Assembly: GCF_013167895.1 (NCBI RefSeq)
Contig: NZ_BLWC01000001.1
Span: forward strand, 4,030,001 to 4,094,000
Reading direction: 5' to 3'
DNA: 64,000 nt
DNA from: Streptomyces fulvorobeus
GTDB lineage: Bacteria; Actinomycetota; Actinomycetes; Streptomycetales; Streptomycetaceae
Below the pieces are notes generated by a model. It ran no database searches. It was not told the DNA's origin and worked only from the letters and a program-made list of their open reading frames with translations. Below are positions 25,859 to 34,315 of the stretch, one piece after another. Both the position numbers and the translations under genes were made by a program. The first letter of the stretch is position 1, and the number at the start of each line of letters is the position of its first letter.

Positions 25859-26746
25859 ATGGACCTTCTGATCGCGGCCGTCTTCGGACTCGCCGTGTAC
25901 GGGGCCTTCGCCGGCATCCGCATGTACCGCGCCGACGCCAAACTCCCCGGTGACCTGGCCATCGCCCTGGAGGTCGGCGCCACCCGCACCACGGCCGCCG
26001 GTTCGGCGATCGACCGCCTCGGTATGCGGTACGCGCCCCGGGTGCTGCGCATGATGGGTCCCAAGCGGGTCGACAAGGTGCGCCGCAGACTGGACATGGC
26101 GGGCAACCCGGGTGGTATGACGGTCGACCGGTACGCGGCCAGGCGGGCGGTCTACACCGGCCTGGGGACGGTGGCCGCACTGGCGATGCTCATGAACGGA
26201 CAGACGGTCCTCGCCGTCCTCCTGCTCGTGTACGGCTACTTCTGGACCGACGTGATCATCCGTTCGGCCATCAGCCGGCGCAAGGACGACATCGACCGCA
26301 CCCTCCCCGACTTCCTCGACGTCCTCGCCGTCGTCGTCTCGGCCGGCCTCGGCTTCCGGCAGGCCCTGGAACGGGTGGCGGAGAAGTACGCGGGCCCCTG
26401 GGCCGACGAACTCCGCATCACGCTGCGCCAGATGGACATGGGGGTGAGCCGCCGGGACGCCTTCGACCAGCTCCGCAGGCGCAACGAGTCCGAGCAGGTC
26501 TCGATGTTCGTCTCGGCCCTCCAGCAGGGTGAGGAACTCGGTGCCCCGATCGTCGAGACCCTCATCCAGATCGCCAACGACATGCGCCGCACCGACGCCC
26601 AGAACGCCCGCCGCAAGGCGTCCAAGGCCGTACCCAAGGCGACACTCATCATCACCAGCTTCATGCTCCCCGGAACCATGATCCTGATCGGCGTCGGCTT
26701 CTACTACGCGGCCGACGTCAACATCGGAGACGTCTTCGGGAGCTGA
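25859..26746 (+). CDS. tadC: TadC, type II secretion system F-family membrane protein
   Basis: Second platform protein, 295 residues. An N-terminal helix (LLIAAVFGLAVYGAFAG), central helices (AVYTGLGTVAALAMLMNGQT), and a T2SSF domain: LPDFLDVLAVVVSAGLGFRQ, with SMFVSALQQGEELGAPIVET typical of TadC. A C-terminal helix ends at YYAADVNIGDVFGS. The gene is 44 bases after tadB, preceded by AGAGAGG. It probably forms a heteromer with TadB. Confidence 0.92.
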   Translation: MDLLIAAVFGLAVYGAFAGIRMYRADAKLPGDLAIALEVGATRTTAAGSAIDRLGMRYAPRVLRMMGPKRVDKVRRRLDMAGNPGGMTVDRYAARRAVYTGLGTVAALAMLMNGQTVLAVLLLVYGYFWTDVIIRSAISRRKDDIDRTLPDFLDVLAVVVSAGLGFRQALERVAEKYAGPWADELRITLRQMDMGVSRRDAFDQLRRRNESEQVSMFVSALQQGEELGAPIVETLIQIANDMRRTDAQNARRKASKAVPKATLIITSFMLPGTMILIGVGFYYAADVNIGDVFGS

Positions 26747-26809
26747 CCGCGGTACTGACCGAGTACGCAGGAGCGCACCCACCGACAGCGGACGAGGAGG
26801 TGAGGGCCC

Positions 26810-28225
26810 ATGAGCCCCCGGCAGACAGGACCGGCACTCACCGGCGGACCGGACGCGGCCACGGCCGAGACCACGCCCGGCCACGTCCCGGCCCTGCCCA
26901 TCCAGGTGAACGCCCTCCAGGCACTGTGCCGCCAGCTCTTCGGCTTCCGCCTCGCGATGACCGCCCTCGCCGCCCCCTTCGCCCTCGCCGGCGTCGACGA
27001 CAGCCTGGGCAGCTGGCTGGTGGGAGCGGCGGTACTCGTCACCGTCATGGTGTCCTACGCCCTCATGCGGGACTGGGAACGCTTCGGCCCGATCCTCCTG
27101 CGCCACCCCTCACTCCTCGCGGCGGACATGCTGTTCGGCGCGCTCCTGCTCTTCGCCGCGACCCCCGGCTCCACCCTCACGTACGTCACGGTCTGCACCC
27201 CGCTGCTCGCGGGCCTGGTCTACGGCTGGCGAGGCAGCGCGATCTTCGCCGTGCTCCAGTCGTTGCTCCTGGCCACCGCCTACGGAGTCAGCCAGAAGGT
27301 CGAGGCGGACGCTTCGGCGCTCCTCGTGGCCGGGCTCTGCATCATGGCCGGAGCGGTCGGCAGTGCGCTGCGGGGCCTGCTCCTCCGTTTCGGCGCCGCG
27401 TCCCAGGCTCTGACCGACACCCGCGCCCGCCTGGCGGTGAACAGCGCGGTGGGAGAGGAGCGCGCCCGCCTCGCGCGCGAGATGCACGACTCCGTGGCCA
27501 AGACCCTGCACGGCCTCGCGCTCGCCGCCGACGGACTCGCGGACACGGCCGACCGGATGGACCCGCTCACGGTGAAGCGCCAGGCGGAGCTGGTGGCGCG
27601 TGCCGCCCGCCGGGCCGCCGCCGAGTCCCGCGAACTCCTCTCCGACCTGCGCCGGGAATCCGGACTGGACGGCGGGGTCGACGTCATCGGCGAACTCCGG
27701 GCCCGGACATCCGACTTCGAGCGGCGACACGGGGTCAGGGCCGTCTTCCGCCCGCTCGGCGACGGCCCTGTCCCGCCGATCCCGCACGCGGTGGCCAGGC
27801 ACGCGCTCACCATCGCCACCGAGGCCATGGAGAACGCCCGGCGCCACGGCCACCCCAGCTATGTGGACGTCTCCGCGGGCCTGGTCCGCGACACCGTACG
27901 CATCAGCGTGTACGACGACGGCGAGGGCCTGCCCCCGGGCACCTCACTGGCCGACCTCCGCAGGGCCGGCCACTTCGGCCTGGTCGGCATGGTCGAGCGC
28001 GCCGCCTCCATCGGCGCCCGCATCCGCATCGGCCGGGGCCATGCCGCGCGGGGTACCGAGGTCCGGCTCGACCTGTCGCTGGCAGCGATGGACCTGGCAC
28101 CACCGCCCTCTCCTCCCGCCCCGCCCCCGGGTATCCGTGACCGCTCCCGCGGACACCCGGACAAGGTGCCGCCCGCCCTGACGACAGCCTCACCGCCCGC
28201 CGCACCACCACAGTCCCCACCCTGA
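26810..28225 (+). CDS. Sensor histidine kinase (HisKA_3 type) of the Tad locus
   Basis: Membrane kinase of the NarL/LuxR-regulator class. 471 residues: about five or six N-terminal membrane helices (50-200), a dimerisation/phosphoacceptor helix with LAREMHDSVAKTLHGLAL (His about residue 228), and a C-terminal HATPase (ATEAMENARRHGHPSYVD N box; VYDDGEGLPPG; GHFGLVGMVERA). The tail is Pro-rich and low complexity. ATG at 26810; the response regulator follows 16 bases later, so the pair is a cognate two-component system. It lies inside the pilus locus, so it probably controls pilus expression. The sensed signal is unknown. Confidence 0.92.
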   Translation: MSPRQTGPALTGGPDAATAETTPGHVPALPIQVNALQALCRQLFGFRLAMTALAAPFALAGVDDSLGSWLVGAAVLVTVMVSYALMRDWERFGPILLRHPSLLAADMLFGALLLFAATPGSTLTYVTVCTPLLAGLVYGWRGSAIFAVLQSLLLATAYGVSQKVEADASALLVAGLCIMAGAVGSALRGLLLRFGAASQALTDTRARLAVNSAVGEERARLAREMHDSVAKTLHGLALAADGLADTADRMDPLTVKRQAELVARAARRAAAESRELLSDLRRESGLDGGVDVIGELRARTSDFERRHGVRAVFRPLGDGPVPPIPHAVARHALTIATEAMENARRHGHPSYVDVSAGLVRDTVRISVYDDGEGLPPGTSLADLRRAGHFGLVGMVERAASIGARIRIGRGHAARGTEVRLDLSLAAMDLAPPPSPPAPPPGIRDRSRGHPDKVPPALTTASPPAAPPQSPP

Positions 28226-28241
28226 GAGAGGAGGCCGCACC

Positions 28242-29324
28242 ATGCCGGACGAGATCTCCCGCAGCTCCGGAGAGCAGTGGACACAGCGCCCGCACGTCCC
28301 GACGCACCCGTCCTCGCGTACCAGCCCGCTCAGCTCCCCACCCACCTCCCGTCCGCCCACCCCTACGGCATCCACCGAGTTCCCGGCCTTCCCCGCCCCG
28401 GACGCCCTACCGCCCCCGCCGCCTCTCGGAGTCGTCGTGGCCGACGACAACCCGGTCGTACGGGCCGGGCTGACGGTCCTGCTCCACGGCCGCGACGACA
28501 TCGAGGTGGTCGCGGAGGCGGCAGACGGCCGCCAGGCGTACGAGATGGTGGTACGCCACCGCCCCGACGTCGTCCTGCTGGACGTCCGCATGCCGGGCGT
28601 CGACGGCATCTCGGCCCTGCCGCACCTGGTGCGCCTGGCCCCGGTGCTGATGATGACGTACAGCCGCGAGAGCGAGATCGTCCACGAGGCGCTGCGGCTG
28701 GGCGCCGGGGGCTATCTGGTGCACGGCGAGTTCACCGCCGACCAGCTCGTGGCCGCCGTCCGCGACACGAAGGAGGGCCGGGCCCACTTCACGTACTCCG
28801 CCTCCAGCGCCCTGCGCGAGTCGGTACGCGCAGGGGCCGGCCCGGGCCAGGAGGACCGGCCCCTGCCGGAAGGACTGGGCACGGCGTGCAACGGCCCCGG
28901 CCACCGCCCCGCGGCGTCGCCTGCCGCCCCGGTATCTGCGTCCGCACACGAGGCACCCGATCCGCCCATGCCGAGCCCGGACCGGTACCCGCAGGTGGAG
29001 CCGGTACAGGGCGAGTTGGGGTCCGCGGGTTTCCCGCAAAGGGCTTCGCTTAAGCAACCAGCTGTGGGACTCTCGTCCACAGGGGTTCGTGCTCCTGCGG
29101 CCCGGGGAATGATCGCCGAGCTGAGTGAACGGGAGGTGGAAGTGATGGACCTGATCGCTTCGGGCATGACCAATCAGCAGATCGCGGCCACCTGCTTCAT
29201 CAGCCAGAAGACGGTCAAGAACCACATCAACCGCATCTTCGCCAAGTTGCACGCCGGCAGCCGGGGCGAAGCCATCGCCGTCTGGCACCGCATGCCGTCC
29301 GGGGGGTCGACGGGACATGGCTGA
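28242..29324 (+). CDS. LuxR/NarL-family response regulator with extended linker
   Basis: 360 residues, long for the family. A disordered Pro/Ser-rich head of about 60 residues precedes the receiver domain (GVVVADDNPVVRAGLTVLLH; phosphorylated Asp in DVVLLDVRMPGVDGI). A roughly 100-residue low-complexity linker follows, then the GerE-type HTH (LSEREVEVMDLIASGMTNQQ; FISQKTVKNHINRIFAKL). It pairs with the kinase upstream. The next gene is the major pilin after a 200-base gap, a reasonable target promoter. The long head and linker suggest additional protein contacts or just actinobacterial expansion. Confidence 0.92.
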   Translation: MPDEISRSSGEQWTQRPHVPTHPSSRTSPLSSPPTSRPPTPTASTEFPAFPAPDALPPPPPLGVVVADDNPVVRAGLTVLLHGRDDIEVVAEAADGRQAYEMVVRHRPDVVLLDVRMPGVDGISALPHLVRLAPVLMMTYSRESEIVHEALRLGAGGYLVHGEFTADQLVAAVRDTKEGRAHFTYSASSALRESVRAGAGPGQEDRPLPEGLGTACNGPGHRPAASPAAPVSASAHEAPDPPMPSPDRYPQVEPVQGELGSAGFPQRASLKQPAVGLSSTGVRAPAARGMIAELSEREVEVMDLIASGMTNQQIAATCFISQKTVKNHINRIFAKLHAGSRGEAIAVWHRMPSGGSTGHG

Positions 29325-29527
29325 CACGATGATGGGCCTGAAGGCCCAACTGGACGGTTGGGTCCGGAGTTGGGCCCGCGGACCCATGCGGCCGGGTGCG
29401 TCCCCGGCGTACGTTTCTCATGTCGGAAGCGGGACCGGCCTGGAGGAAGCCGGAAGCGCTGACGGCACGACGACATACGCAGCAGCGTCGGCCGATCTCC
29501 GGTCGGCCGAACTCGGAGGGGAACACC

Positions 29528-29761
29528 ATGTCGAACATCACCCTGAAGGCCGCCACCGCGGCGCAGTCCTACGTCAACGGCTGGAAGAACACGGCCGTCG
29601 AAGCCATGAAGCGCCGGAGCGACAAGGGCCAGGGTGCGATCGAGTACGTGGGCATCACGATTCTGGTGGTGGCGATCGTGGTGGCGCTGCTGCAGACGAA
29701 CATGGGCGCCGAGATCGCCAGCACGTTCACCTCCAAGATCGGCGAGGTCCTGGGCGGGTGA
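29528..29761 (+). CDS. Flp-type major pilin
   Basis: 77-residue prepilin. ATG at 29528, with GGAGG in GGAGGGGAACACC upstream. A cytoplasmic leader of about 37 residues ends at KGQGAIEYVG, the class III cleavage context with the mature Glu and Tyr typical of Flp pilins. A hydrophobic helix (ITILVVAIVVALLQTN) and a short exported tail (MGAEIASTFTSKIGEVLGG) follow. Its leader is longer than Gram-negative Flp leaders. It lies between the two-component system and the TadG-like gene, whose start overlaps this stop (TGATG). The peptidase at 51307 is the only candidate processing enzyme in the window. Confidence 0.9.
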   Translation: MSNITLKAATAAQSYVNGWKNTAVEAMKRRSDKGQGAIEYVGITILVVAIVVALLQTNMGAEIASTFTSKIGEVLGG

Positions 29762-30360
29762 TGCTCTCCTCGCGCCGCGAGGCAGGGCAGGCCGCACCGC
29801 TGTACATCACAGCGGTGGTGGGCCTGCTCTTTCTCGCGTTGATCTTCTTTGCGTTCGGTGAAGCGGATGTCAGGCGCAATGGCGCCCAGAGTGCGGCGGA
29901 CGCCGCGGCGCTGGCGGCGGCCCAGGAATCGCGCAGTCTGGAAGAGATGTACCTACGGGCCCACATTCTGGACAGGACTTACCTGGCGACGTTGTTCAAC
30001 GGGCCTTTCCCCGGCACCCACAACGGGTGTGCGAAGGCGTCCCAGTTCGCCGCTCAGAACGACGCCGCTCCTGTCGGCTGCCGCATGCTCTTCGACGGCC
30101 GCTGGGGTTTCACGGTCGATGTCAGGTCGAACAGGGGCATGAGCGCAAACCTGGTTCCGGGCACGCAGGGAAAGCGGGCGAAGGCGACGTCGGTGGCCGT
30201 CGTCGAGCCTCGCTGCACGTTCATCCCGAACCCGGTTGTGACGGCGCCGTCTCCCGGCGCGCTCGCCTGCGACACCAGGAAATGGGTCATCGACCCCAAG
30301 GACCTGGCGCTTCTGCCGGACATGACCGATCTCTTCACTGTACGACTGGCCGAAGACTGA
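29761..30360 (+). CDS. TadG-like pilus-associated membrane protein
   Basis: 199 residues starting at the ATG that overlaps the pilin stop by one base. REAGQAAPLYITAVVGLLFL resembles the N-terminal helix of TadE/TadG proteins, and RRNGAQSAADAAALAAAQES is the signature that follows it in TadG-like proteins. The rest is exported, with paired Cys (HNGCAKAS, VGCRMLF, PRCTFI, LACDTRK). No von Willebrand domain, so it is shorter than proteobacterial TadG. Likely a surface or tip component or anchor of the pilus. Confidence 0.82.
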   Translation: MLSSRREAGQAAPLYITAVVGLLFLALIFFAFGEADVRRNGAQSAADAAALAAAQESRSLEEMYLRAHILDRTYLATLFNGPFPGTHNGCAKASQFAAQNDAAPVGCRMLFDGRWGFTVDVRSNRGMSANLVPGTQGKRAKATSVAVVEPRCTFIPNPVVTAPSPGALACDTRKWVIDPKDLALLPDMTDLFTVRLAED

Positions 30361-30389
30361 CCACGATCGAACGCAAAGGAACTGGACCG

Positions 30390-30983
30390 ATGAGTAATCC
30401 GCACGTGAGGACCATGCGCCGCGCGGGGGTTGCTGCCTTGATGGTGGCGACGCTCGCCTTGTCGATGACTGCTTGCGGCAGTGACGACGGCAAGGAGCCG
30501 AAGGCAGCCTCGTCGAAAGCGTCGACGGAACCTTCGACGTCCGACAAGGACACCGGTGGCGGGGAGACCGTTCCGGACACCAGTAACATCCTGCTGACGT
30601 CCAAGAACGACGCCGGTATCGATATGGTCATCAACACTGCTACGCGTGACAGCGGCGGATTCCTCACGGTCAGCGGACAGTTCAAGAACTCGTCGGGCAG
30701 CGCCTTCACGATTCCCATCACGTGGAACGGCCCAGAGGTGGCAGTCGCGTTGAAGGGGAGGTCTCTGGCCGGCATGACGTTGGTGGATTCCCAGGGGAAG
30801 AAGCGGTACTACGTGCTCCGCGACACAGACAACCGTCCTCTGACCACCACTGATTACTTCTCGCGGCTGGAAGCCGGTAAGTCTCTTAGTTTCTTCGCCC
30901 AGTTCCCGGCTCCGCCGGACACGACAGCCAAGGTCGATCTCCAGTTCCCTGGCTTCGCCAACGCGCCGATTGAGATCTCTTGA
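30390..30983 (+). CDS. Secreted lipoprotein in the Tad operon
   Basis: ATG at 30390 with AAAGGA about 10 bases before. 197 residues: a signal sequence with lipobox (ALSMTAC, Cys near residue 27), a Ser/Thr/Lys-rich tether of about 40 residues, and a beta-rich domain (DSGGFLTVSGQFKNSSGSAF ... GMTLVDSQGKKRYYVLRD). The domain resembles the Ig-like folds of DUF4352-type exported proteins, but assignment is tentative. It is coupled to the OmpA-domain gene by a one-base overlap. Probably membrane-anchored outside the cell with the pilus. Confidence 0.75.
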   Translation: MSNPHVRTMRRAGVAALMVATLALSMTACGSDDGKEPKAASSKASTEPSTSDKDTGGGETVPDTSNILLTSKNDAGIDMVINTATRDSGGFLTVSGQFKNSSGSAFTIPITWNGPEVAVALKGRSLAGMTLVDSQGKKRYYVLRDTDNRPLTTTDYFSRLEAGKSLSFFAQFPAPPDTTAKVDLQFPGFANAPIEIS

Positions 30984-31627
30984 TGACCACCGCCACCCAC
31001 ACGATTGAGCGAGCCGGGGTGCGTTTCGCCGTCACGGCCCTCGCGGGAGCACTCGCCTTCGGCGTAGCGGGCGTTCCGGAAGCTGTCGCGGATGACAGCC
31101 CCTACCCGTCCGCCACCGCCGAGGCGCCGATCCAGGTCGACCCGAACGACTCCGACCTCAAGCTTCCCGACGGTGCCACGCTGGCGCCCCCCAAGGTCCT
31201 CGACATCAAGTCCGTCGTAGAGGACCTGGGAGGCGAGGAGCGCCGCGAGGACACCAACGCGGACATCAAATTCGCGCTCCAGGCAGAAGTCCTGTTCGGC
31301 AAGGACAGTGCGAAGCTGAGCTCCGAGGCCAATGGCCGTATCAGCGCGATCGCCGAGGAGATCAAGAAGCAGGACGCCAAGAGGGTCCGCATCTTCGGCT
31401 TCACCGACAATCTCGGCTCATCCGCTCACGGTGACGTCCTCTCCAAGGATCGTGCCGAAGCCGTGCACGGTGTGCTGCAGAGGGCGCTGCCCGGCAGCAG
31501 CATCACGTTCGAGATCCGTGGCTACGGCGAGGAGTTCCCCATCGCCAGCAACTCCACGGAGGAATCCCGCAAGAAGAACCGCCGGGTCGAGGTCTCCTTC
31601 CCCCGCTCGGAGGGCTCGCAGAGCTGA
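30983..31627 (+). CDS. OmpA-family (peptidoglycan-binding) secreted protein
   Basis: 214 residues. ATG at 30983 overlaps the lipoprotein stop (TGATG); a TTG one codon earlier is also possible. The signal peptide runs to about residue 36 (GVAGVPEAVADDSPY). The C-terminal OmpA domain covers about 95-205: LQAEVLFGKDSAKLSSEANG, KRVRIFGFTDNLGSSAHGDV, LSKDRAEAVHGVL and SNSTEESRKKNRRVEVSF, carrying the Asp and Arg that bind the meso-diaminopimelate of peptidoglycan (LL-Dap in Streptomyces). It likely anchors the pilus apparatus to the cell wall and ends the operon before a 12-bp hairpin. Confidence 0.88.
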   Translation: MTTATHTIERAGVRFAVTALAGALAFGVAGVPEAVADDSPYPSATAEAPIQVDPNDSDLKLPDGATLAPPKVLDIKSVVEDLGGEERREDTNADIKFALQAEVLFGKDSAKLSSEANGRISAIAEEIKKQDAKRVRIFGFTDNLGSSAHGDVLSKDRAEAVHGVLQRALPGSSITFEIRGYGEEFPIASNSTEESRKKNRRVEVSFPRSEGSQS

Positions 31628-31637
31628 AGTAGGGACA

Positions 31638-31674
31638 GTGCCCGGCACCCTGACCAGGTCGAGGTGCCGGGCAC
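31638..31674 (+). terminator. Terminator of the Tad operon
   Basis: Perfect 12-bp stem (31638-31649, 31663-31674), 13-base loop, 10 bases after the OmpA gene stop. Confidence 0.7.
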
Positions 31675-32307
31675 AGGCCGGCCCTGATCCTCACGCTTCC
31701 CATGGTCCCCGCCACCCGACCGGTACACGTGCGCTCGTCACGGCTGGCGTCGACGGGCGCCCCGGCTCCGGACGGACCGAGAAGCGCCGAGCACGGGTGG
31801 TCGTTTCCCGAAAGCGGAAAGTCCTCGGCGCCCGTCCGCTTCCCGCATGCATGCCGAGAGAATCCGAAAATCGGAAACACCATGCATTCCAAAACAAGAT
31901 GGCGGACGTTGTACGTGAGAAAGAAGCATGGGAACGTACCATCCCATATCACGATAACTCCGTAGTCATTCGTATCCACCTACACCGTTTCCATGGTGAG
32001 TGAATACAACCGCCCCAGAATCCGCAACCACCCCGAGCGTGATGCTCCGGAAATCGAATTCGGCCCTCACCCGGAAAACTCCAGTTCGCGGCCCGGCAGC
32101 AATCCAGCCGGATGATCGAACCACCCGGTCCGCCCAGCTCAACCCGCCCGCTCACAGCACTCGCCGGCCAGTCAGGTGTCACGCACCCCCACCCCGCCGC
32201 AGCCCTTTCGCGCCGCGCTGCGAGCAGGCCGCCACCGCCTCCAAAAGAAAAGCCACAGATTCCGGATGTCACCCCCACTGCTGGTGAACAATTGCTAGCC
32301 TTGGAGC
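31675..32307. other. Non-coding boundary between Tad locus and biosynthetic cluster
   Basis: About 630 bases. The stretch 31850-32050 is visibly less GC-rich than the surroundings. Frames crossing it lack codon bias and SD. It includes the upstream region of the LLM-class gene. A junction of an inserted cluster is plausible, but no attachment site, tRNA or transposase is seen. Confidence 0.5.
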
Positions 32308-33159
32308 ATGCAGATAGGCGTAAACGTCCCAAACTTTGGTCCCGGCACCAACCCGCAAATCCTTGCGCGTTGGGCAGAAGTCGTGGAGGGTCTCGGCTTC
32401 GACCTGTTGATGGTCTCCGATCATGTCGCGGTGACATCGGACGTCGCCAAGCAATATCCCGCTCCCTTCTACGAGCCCTTCACCACGCTCGCCTGGCTGG
32501 CCGGAATCACGACCAGGATTCAGCTGGGCACGACGGTTCTCGTCGTGCCGTACCGGCATCCGCTGCTGACCGCTCGAATGGCGGCCAACCTTCAGCAGCT
32601 CAGCGGCGGCCGACTCGTTCTCGGTGTCGGCGTCGGCTGGGCCCGCGAGGAGTTCGAGGCGCTCGACGTACCATTCCACCGGCGTGGCGCACTGACCGAC
32701 GAGCACATCCGCACGATGCGCACCGCATGGGACAACGATGCCGACTACCGCTGCGGCCAGATCCCGATCTGGGTCGGCGGTAACAGCGACATCGGCATGC
32801 GCCGGGCGGTACGCCATGGCGCGGCATGGCATCCGCTCCGGTTCACGCTGCCCTGGTTCCGGGAAGCGCTGGACCGGCTGAAGACCATGTCGGCTGAAGC
32901 GGAACTGCCCGTACCCGAGCTGGCACCGCGCATCGTCCTCCGGATGACGGAGAAACCGGTCGACGGTCCGGAACGCCGTGCCGGCGAAGGCACCATCGGC
33001 CAAATCCTCGACGACATCGAGCAACTGCGCCTTCTCGGGGCAGCCACCGTGCTGCTCGATCCGTACACCGGCGATCCGAACGAGACCCTCCGGCCCGAGG
33101 TGGCGTGGCAGGCACTCGCCGCCGTAGCCGCGCACCGGGCAATATCCCACACCGCATAG
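32308..33159 (+). CDS. LLM-class (luciferase-like) F420-dependent oxidoreductase
   Basis: 283 residues with a TIM-barrel luciferase-like fold: MQIGVNVPNFGPGTNPQILA at the start, LGFDLLMVSDHVAVTSD, TRIQLGTTVLVVPYRHPLLT, LSGGRLVLGVGVGWAREEF, and IPIWVGGNSDIGMRRAV. This pattern is typical of actinobacterial F420-dependent subfamilies; FMN cannot be excluded. ATG at 32308 preceded by GGAG. It runs with the deaminase gene 13 bases downstream, toward the minus-strand biosynthetic operon. Possible role: reduction or oxidation of a heterocyclic intermediate. Confidence 0.85.
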   Translation: MQIGVNVPNFGPGTNPQILARWAEVVEGLGFDLLMVSDHVAVTSDVAKQYPAPFYEPFTTLAWLAGITTRIQLGTTVLVVPYRHPLLTARMAANLQQLSGGRLVLGVGVGWAREEFEALDVPFHRRGALTDEHIRTMRTAWDNDADYRCGQIPIWVGGNSDIGMRRAVRHGAAWHPLRFTLPWFREALDRLKTMSAEAELPVPELAPRIVLRMTEKPVDGPERRAGEGTIGQILDDIEQLRLLGAATVLLDPYTGDPNETLRPEVAWQALAAVAAHRAISHTA

Positions 33160-33172
33160 AGACGGAACTCCA

Positions 33173-33730
33173 GTGACCTTCGACCAGCACGACCTTCAGC
33201 ACGACCTCCCCGAGAACGATGCCGAGCACCCCGCCCTCAACGAGGCCGACCTGCGGCATCTGCGCCGTTGCGTGGAGCTGGCGGCCGAGGCGGTGGACGC
33301 CGGTGACTGGCCGTTCGGCTCCGTGCTCGTGGCCTCGGACGACAAGATCCTCGCCGAGGAGCGCAACCGCGAGTCCACGACCGGTGACCCGACCGCGCAC
33401 CCGGAGTTCGAACTGGCGCGGTGGGCCGCGATCCACCTCAGTCCCGAGGAGCGGGCCGCGGCGACCGTGTACACATCGGGCGAGCACTGCCCGATGTGCG
33501 CCGCCGCGCACGGATGGGTCGGACTCGGCCGCATCGTGTACGTGAGCTCGTCCGAGCAGGCCCGGGAGTGGAAGGCCGAGTGGGGTGTCCCCGTCACCTC
33601 GCCCCTGAGCCCGCTGACCATCCAGGACGTCGTGCCCGGTCTTGAGGTGGTCGGGCCCGTGCCGGAACTGGCCGGCCAAGTGCGGGAGTTGCAGCTTCGG
33701 TTCCGCACCGGACTCGACGCGGCCGGCTGA
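33173..33730 (+). CDS. Nucleoside/guanine deaminase-like zinc enzyme
   Basis: 185 residues of the cytidine deaminase-like fold. Zinc motifs are readable: the His and catalytic Glu in THP-context PTAHPEFELARWA (HPE in place of the usual HAE), and the two Cys in SGEHCPMCAAAH. DWPFGSVLVASDDKILAEER is the usual N-terminal strand. GTG at 33173. In guanine-deaminase-like enzymes this fold removes amino groups from purine or related rings. Beside an indigoidine-type NRPS, an aminopyridone could be the substrate, but this is speculation. Convergent with the cupin gene. Confidence 0.82.
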   Translation: MTFDQHDLQHDLPENDAEHPALNEADLRHLRRCVELAAEAVDAGDWPFGSVLVASDDKILAEERNRESTTGDPTAHPEFELARWAAIHLSPEERAAATVYTSGEHCPMCAAAHGWVGLGRIVYVSSSEQAREWKAEWGVPVTSPLSPLTIQDVVPGLEVVGPVPELAGQVRELQLRFRTGLDAAG

Positions 33731-33800
33731 TCGCGGCACGCACCCGGGCCTGGCAGCGCTATCGGCTGCCAGGCCCGGGTGCGTAGGGGCGAGCGAGGGA

Positions 33801-34253
33801 TCAGACCATGACCTGGTCGTACTTGGCCATGTGCTCCTGCAGCTCTTCCATGCTGGGGTTGCGGCCGTTGGCCGTGAGGCGCTCCAGACCGCGGAAGTAG
33901 TCCTCGCGGTGGAAGACCGGCATGAACATGATCAGGAGGATCGCGTTCTCCTGGCCGTGGTTGGTGAAGCCGTGCGGCGCGCCCTTGGGGACGTAGGCGA
34001 AGGCACCCGGCTCACCCACCACCTTCTCGTCACCGATGGTGAACTCGATCTCGCCCTTGACCACGTAGAACATCTCCGTGGACTTGTCGTGCACGTGCGG
34101 GCTGGCACCGTTCGCCTCGGGGGCCATGTGGTGCTCGTAGAAGCCGAACTCGCCGTCGGACTGCTCGTGCGTGAGCTTGATGAACGTCTTCTTCGTGTCG
34201 CGGATCCTGACGGACTCGCCCTCGCCCGCCGGCACGTACAGAGGCAGAGACAT
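33801..34253 (-). CDS. Cupin-domain protein
   Basis: 150 residues, one cupin barrel. Metal ligands are present in ASPHVHDKSTEMFYVVKGEIEF (HxH...E) and APHGFTNHG. AAGGAG is 6 bases before the ATG. It is the last gene of the minus-strand cluster operon, 62 bases after the MFS gene. Small cupins near antibiotic genes act as isomerases, dioxygenases or sensors; none can be chosen. C-terminal residues PSMEELQEHMAKYDQVMV form a helix often seen in quercetinase-like proteins. Confidence 0.85.
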   Translation of the reverse strand: MSLPLYVPAGEGESVRIRDTKKTFIKLTHEQSDGEFGFYEHHMAPEANGASPHVHDKSTEMFYVVKGEIEFTIGDEKVVGEPGAFAYVPKGAPHGFTNHGQENAILLIMFMPVFHREDYFRGLERLTANGRNPSMEELQEHMAKYDQVMV

Positions 34254-34315
34254 GTGTTTCTCCTTATGTGGTTACGAATGGCTGACCCGCTGAGCGGGCC
34301 GGGATGTACGGGGTC

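Noticed and set aside
31503..32437. Minus-strand frames across the gap before the LLM gene.
   Set aside because: They lack codon bias and SD, and overlap both the hairpin and the LLM gene start.
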